The notes under the pieces: model-generated
The model's database searches: none
What the model saw: the letters and a program-made list of their open reading frames with translations, nothing else
What the model was told of the DNA's origin: nothing
Shown here: positions 60,997 through 64,000 of the stretch, piece after piece
Layout: each line of letters starts with the position of its first letter
Numbering within the stretch: position 1 is the stretch's first letter
NCBI GenBank assembly: GCA_905221605.1
Contig: CAJNDS010002708.1
Location: 137,001-201,000, forward strand
Direction: 5' to 3'
Length of the DNA: 64,000 nt
Source of the DNA: Symbiodinium natans
Taxonomy: Eukaryota; Sar; Dinophyceae; Suessiales; Symbiodiniaceae
Translations under genes and position numbers: made by a program

Positions 60997-62993
60997 GACT
61001 TATCGGCGAGTTTCTTCCATTCTCGGTCCATGGCTTCTTTAGCAGCAGGAGTACTTTCGATCTCTTTAGGCCCGACGACCCTGGCAACCACAGCAAACAT
61101 CTCACTCGCAACCTGACCAAGTTTGGCCCAGTACAGAGACGCTATGCGATCTCTATGAGGCTCAGGGTCAGGCTCGGTGATGACAGGCATGGCCGGGGAG
61201 TCTCTAAGGGCCTTGCGAGCATCTTCCTCAGCTTCGCGAGCCTTCTTGCGTTCGAATCTTTCAATGTCAGCCTCCCGTTGTGCCTTGGAATACATATGCC
61301 AAAATTCCGAAGGGGTATCAGGCGGCCTTTTGGAACCTTTCTTATCCCTAACCAATCTCACCCCGTCCCAGTTATATCCTTTGGGGACTTTCTTCCCATC
61401 AGGCATGGTTTTGGGGTCATGTCTTGGTAGAGTAGATGAGGCCTTAGTCTCGGTAGTTGCTTCCTTAGAAGATCCAGGAGCGTCCCCCCCCAGCCAGTCC
61501 TCCACAGCTCCGACATCTTCGGGAACGTAGTCCTCGTTTTCCTTAGCCACTTGGTCCAAGTACTCGGACAAACGATCCTTCAAATCGGAGCCGTCCAAAT
61601 CAGGCACACCGGGCGGAGGCAAAGGCTCGTCCGGCGATTCCCCAGACGGGGCGCGTGGTCCGGCACCATCTGTGCCTCCCCACGAGCAGTCCTGATCGGA
61701 GAGGGTCGGCTTACGGAGGCTCTCCTGCAGTGCGAGCTGTTCCGATCTCATTGGGAATGTGAAATCCCCAGGCAACAACTCCATTCGCTTCGACCTCAGA
61801 ATGGGAAAGTTTCCTATCTCGAACGCAAAGTCACAACCCTTGACAGGGGTGACGAGGTATTCCTCCTTCCAAACGAAGCCAGGCTGAACATGGTAACCAA
61901 GAAATATTCCCTCAACACCAGTCGGCGCAAACTTAGAGCTCGCAGGAATGTTCTGTTTGGGGTTGTTCCAGTACAACACACGTGCACCAAAAGGAATCAT
62001 AATCCCTGAAAACGGTTCCCCATACCTGGCCTCCCAGGGAACAATCCCGTTGTCAAGCCTCTTAGTTGCGTTAAGTGCCATCGCGTGGTGTTGGGCGGCC
62101 AACGGCCAAAGCTTGTCGGGGAGACCCGCCTGAACAAGGTTGGAGCGAGTCCCTTCCAAAATCGTCCGAATTTCTCTTTCGATTACCGACTTGTTGGTGT
62201 CCACATATTCGCGGGATGTAACATGTCGGACACCTAGGCTTTTGATAGCGGCATGAAGTTCAGGTGCGTTGTCTGAGTAGAAAACGCCAACTGCATCTTC
62301 TTGACCTAGGAAGTGGAGAAGGTCTTCAAAACACTGATCGCTTGACTTAGTCGGAGAGGGGTAGACGTAACGAAATTTGGTGAACACGTCCTTAACAACA
62401 AGTGCGACCCTTTCGTCCTGGAACCCATGATCACGAAGGTCACGAGTGATAATATGGTCAACAGTGATGTGATCCCCAAAGGCCTTTGACACAATGGTAC
62501 TTGAGCCCCCCTTTTTGCGGGCTTGGGGAGCCAACATCTTTGCGCGCTGACATACCTCGCAGAACGGATTCTTGGGCCTGTGCGAGAACAAGTGCTCAAC
62601 AGATTTGGCTTCAGCTTTCAGATCGGCCTCTGCAAGACTGCGGGCGTTTCCTTCGTTGTCGCTGTCAGGTTCAACTTCGGGGTCTTCGAAGATAGTGAGG
62701 CTCAGGATTGGATTACCCTCCAGTCGGGCAACCTTGTTGTCAAGCTCCCTGACGTTCACTTTATCCTCAACCTTGACCCAAGAACCTTCCCTGAACAACC
62801 AAGTAGATCTGACCTCGCATCGTGGAAACCTTGGTGTGGCAGTACGAAACGTCTTTGGTTTGTGTCCGACAATCAAGTACTTAGCATTCGGGTGCGAAAC
62901 CCAACCTGGTCTTTTAAGCTTCTCTTTGGGGATATCTATCGGCGGCACCTCATTGATGGCTGTTGAGATCTCAGGATCGGGGTGCACGACCAC
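60777..62993 (-). CDS. Retrotransposon integrase and linker
   Basis: 738 codons in this frame; translation probably arrives from the protease ORF by a -1 shift at 63059-63065. The zinc-binding HHCC domain has His 134 and 138 and Cys 145 and 148 (EHLFSHRPKNPFCEVCQ). The catalytic triad is D179 (HITVDHIITRD), D241 (FYSDNAPELH) and E272 (KSVIEREIRT). The core is followed by the copia GKxxP-like region (PFGARVLYWN, GIFLGYHV). A charged linker of about 250 residues then leads toward reverse transcriptase. The last 40 residues after AAEANT are out of frame because of the base missing near 60947. Confidence 0.85.
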   Translation of the reverse strand: MVVHPDPEISTAINEVPPIDIPKEKLKRPGWVSHPNAKYLIVGHKPKTFRTATPRFPRCEVRSTWLFREGSWVKVEDKVNVRELDNKVARLEGNPILSLTIFEDPEVEPDSDNEGNARSLAEADLKAEAKSVEHLFSHRPKNPFCEVCQRAKMLAPQARKKGGSSTIVSKAFGDHITVDHIITRDLRDHGFQDERVALVVKDVFTKFRYVYPSPTKSSDQCFEDLLHFLGQEDAVGVFYSDNAPELHAAIKSLGVRHVTSREYVDTNKSVIEREIRTILEGTRSNLVQAGLPDKLWPLAAQHHAMALNATKRLDNGIVPWEARYGEPFSGIMIPFGARVLYWNNPKQNIPASSKFAPTGVEGIFLGYHVQPGFVWKEEYLVTPVKGCDFAFEIGNFPILRSKRMELLPGDFTFPMRSEQLALQESLRKPTLSDQDCSWGGTDGAGPRAPSGESPDEPLPPPGVPDLDGSDLKDRLSEYLDQVAKENEDYVPEDVGAVEDWLGGDAPGSSKEATTETKASSTLPRHDPKTMPDGKKVPKGYNWDGVRLVRDKKGSKRPPDTPSEFWHMYSKAQREADIERFERKKAREAEEDARKALRDSPAMPVITEPDPEPHRDRIASLYWAKLGQVASEMFAVVARVVGPKEIESTPAAKEAMDREWKKLADKSCWLEKKVREYRDVAAEANTRMSRPISGKSLRFVRSRGMNSRTGTPRRNGRVVVFSRATTSRTKTTITPFSPN

Positions 62994-63037
62994 TGGATCT
63001 CGCTCCTCTGCTGCTCCTGCGAAAGCCTCGGCCGGCC

Positions 63038-64000
63038 CTACTGGGCGGCAGTTTTCTGAAAACCCTCGGACAAAATTGGTCGCCCGAGAGAACCTGAGGC
63101 TTCCTCCTTAGTGCTTGGAGCGGCCATTGCTCCTCCCCCTAGCACTGGGACCATACCTCTCATTCTACACCTTAGTCTTTGACCATTGGGCGCAACAAAG
63201 TAAGGCGGCCTTTTGGGGTACCAGTGGAACTCATAACCGTCCTCCATGCATCTTCTGCCTACGGAGCAAACAGGAGGGGTACTGTTAAGAACATAGAACT
63301 CTAGCTCTTTGCCAAACTCCGGGAAGTCGATCCTAACCGATTTGTCACCTTTGACGTTACCATTAGCAGTGATGAGATTCACTTGTCGTGTTGCATTGCC
63401 TACTGGCTCTTCGCCGAAGTACATAGCACGATCAGCTTCGCTGATAAGGTCCTCCTCGCTTCCTGTGTCAGCAAGGAATTCTAAGGGTGTGGCGATCCCT
63501 GGACAAGCGATCTCTGAGCTCTCAACGACGTGCTTGCACATCCCACACATGAGAGAATCAGGCTCATCACACTCTAAGTGGCAATCAGTCTTCTCTCCCC
63601 CCTCATGCCGGGCAAGAAGCATCTTGAGTTCCCTCGCGTTCCTGATTGCAACCTGAAGGTCATTAGCGTCAGGCTTGGGGCAGTTTTCCGCGTCAGCGTA
63701 GCAAGTATTGTACCTGCGAACTTTGTAGGAATGTTTGTACCCCTTTCCCTCAAAAGGGATTTCCCTGACTTTGGGTTTGTCGCAAAACCTGACCTTCTTA
63801 TTTTGTTCTTTGATCTTGAAAACAGTCTTGCCGGTCCACGGCGTCTTATCGCCGGTCCCCCCTTTTCCCTCTTTCCAGTCCCAGTTCTCCTTGGCAGTGT
63901 ATGGAGCAATGGGAAGCGTCTTGATCACTTTGGCCTTACCCTTCAATCTTTCAAGAGCAACAGGACATGACACTTCGGGCTTGTACATAGTGCTTCTGTA
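63038..64000 (-). CDS. Retrotransposon aspartic protease region (5' partial)
   Basis: Open to the right edge of the window, so the N-terminal gag side is missing. Numbering from the ATG at 63988, a cysteine cluster CHLECDEPDSLMCGMCKH (136-153) is followed by the protease signature EFLADTGSEEDLIS (DTG at 174-176) and VLNSTPPVCSVG. The frame ends at TAG 63038. Just before it, GGGTTTT is in the phase of a -1 slippery heptamer (codons GGT TTT at 63058-63064), and the -1 frame continues straight into the integrase ORF. A missing T in this run would have the same effect. Confidence 0.75.
   Translation of the reverse strand, partial: YRSTMYKPEVSCPVALERLKGKAKVIKTLPIAPYTAKENWDWKEGKGGTGDKTPWTGKTVFKIKEQNKKVRFCDKPKVREIPFEGKGYKHSYKVRRYNTCYADAENCPKPDANDLQVAIRNARELKMLLARHEGGEKTDCHLECDEPDSLMCGMCKHVVESSEIACPGIATPLEFLADTGSEEDLISEADRAMYFGEEPVGNATRQVNLITANGNVKGDKSVRIDFPEFGKELEFYVLNSTPPVCSVGRRCMEDGYEFHWYPKRPPYFVAPNGQRLRCRMRGMVPVLGGGAMAAPSTKEEASGSLGRPILSEGFQKTAAQ

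Larger units (their letters stand above)
54386..64000 (-). mobile_element. Ty1/copia-type LTR retrotransposon with accessory domains (5' end outside window)
   Basis: Domain order on the minus strand is protease, integrase, reverse transcriptase, RNase H. Integrase before reverse transcriptase is the copia arrangement. It is followed by about 800 residues not found in standard copia elements and a final ORF with a zinc motif. Composition and continuous coding contrast sharply with the repeat-filled exons to the left. The reading frame is broken four times by apparent loss of one base at a homopolymer (near 63059, 60947, 59239 and 56349). Protein sequence on both sides of each break continues the same domain, so the copy is recent or the breaks are base-calling errors. 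No long terminal repeat could be identified. Confidence 0.85.

Noticed and set aside
62523-63111. Plus-strand ORFs of 147-179 codons
   Set aside because: Antisense to the integrase and protease coding frames, which carry catalytic motifs.

Overview
The window looks like nuclear DNA of a dinoflagellate. The signs are coding sequence cut into many short exons (60-150 bp), apparent GC and GA as well as GT 5' splice sites, small transposon-like introns with terminal inverted repeats, Arabidopsis-type telomere repeats (TTTAGGG/CCCTAAA) scattered through the interior of the sequence, and a Ty1/copia retrotransposon with extra domains. No rRNA, tRNA, CRISPR array, bacterial operon or spliced-leader gene was recognised. 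The species cannot be read from the sequence.

From 1 to 53.9 kb the sequence alternates between GC-rich islands that read as exons, mostly on the minus strand, and introns filled with telomere-like repeats, simple repeats and short palindromic elements. Four genes are supported well enough to describe: a 12-TM major facilitator transporter (7.67-13.95 kb, about 17 exons), a GT-A glycosyltransferase-like gene (27.75-30.2 kb), an HtrL/YibB-like membrane-anchored protein (31.27-38.25 kb, about 12 exons), and an ankyrin-like gene (47.0-50.7 kb). All four are on the minus strand. Other islands carry exon-like reading frames of unknown family: 0.4-5.8, 17.8-19.6, 20.2-25.8 and 39.8-46.1 kb on the minus strand, and 6.1-7.0 and 25.8-26.8 kb on the plus strand.

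At least four families of short inverted-repeat elements (A-D) are present. Family A sits exactly at introns of three unrelated genes. In the best cases splicing would use a GA or GC donor inside the target-site duplication and an AG acceptor completed by it, which restores the older reading frame. Telomere-type DNA has been added inside some family A copies, and other telomeric tracts lie between duplicated exon ends. Intron creation and interstitial telomere repeats therefore appear linked here.

From 54.4 kb to the right edge (minus strand, running off the window) lies a copia-type element with protease, integrase, reverse transcriptase and RNase H. These are followed by domains resembling a 2-oxoglutarate/Fe(II) dioxygenase, a cytosine-methyltransferase-like fold and an SGNH hydrolase, and by a last ORF with a four-cysteine zinc motif. 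Four single-base frame breaks, all at short homopolymers, split its polyprotein.

Exon borders are read by eye from frame, splice dinucleotides and similarity remembered from protein families. Coordinates of exons are approximate unless described as exact.
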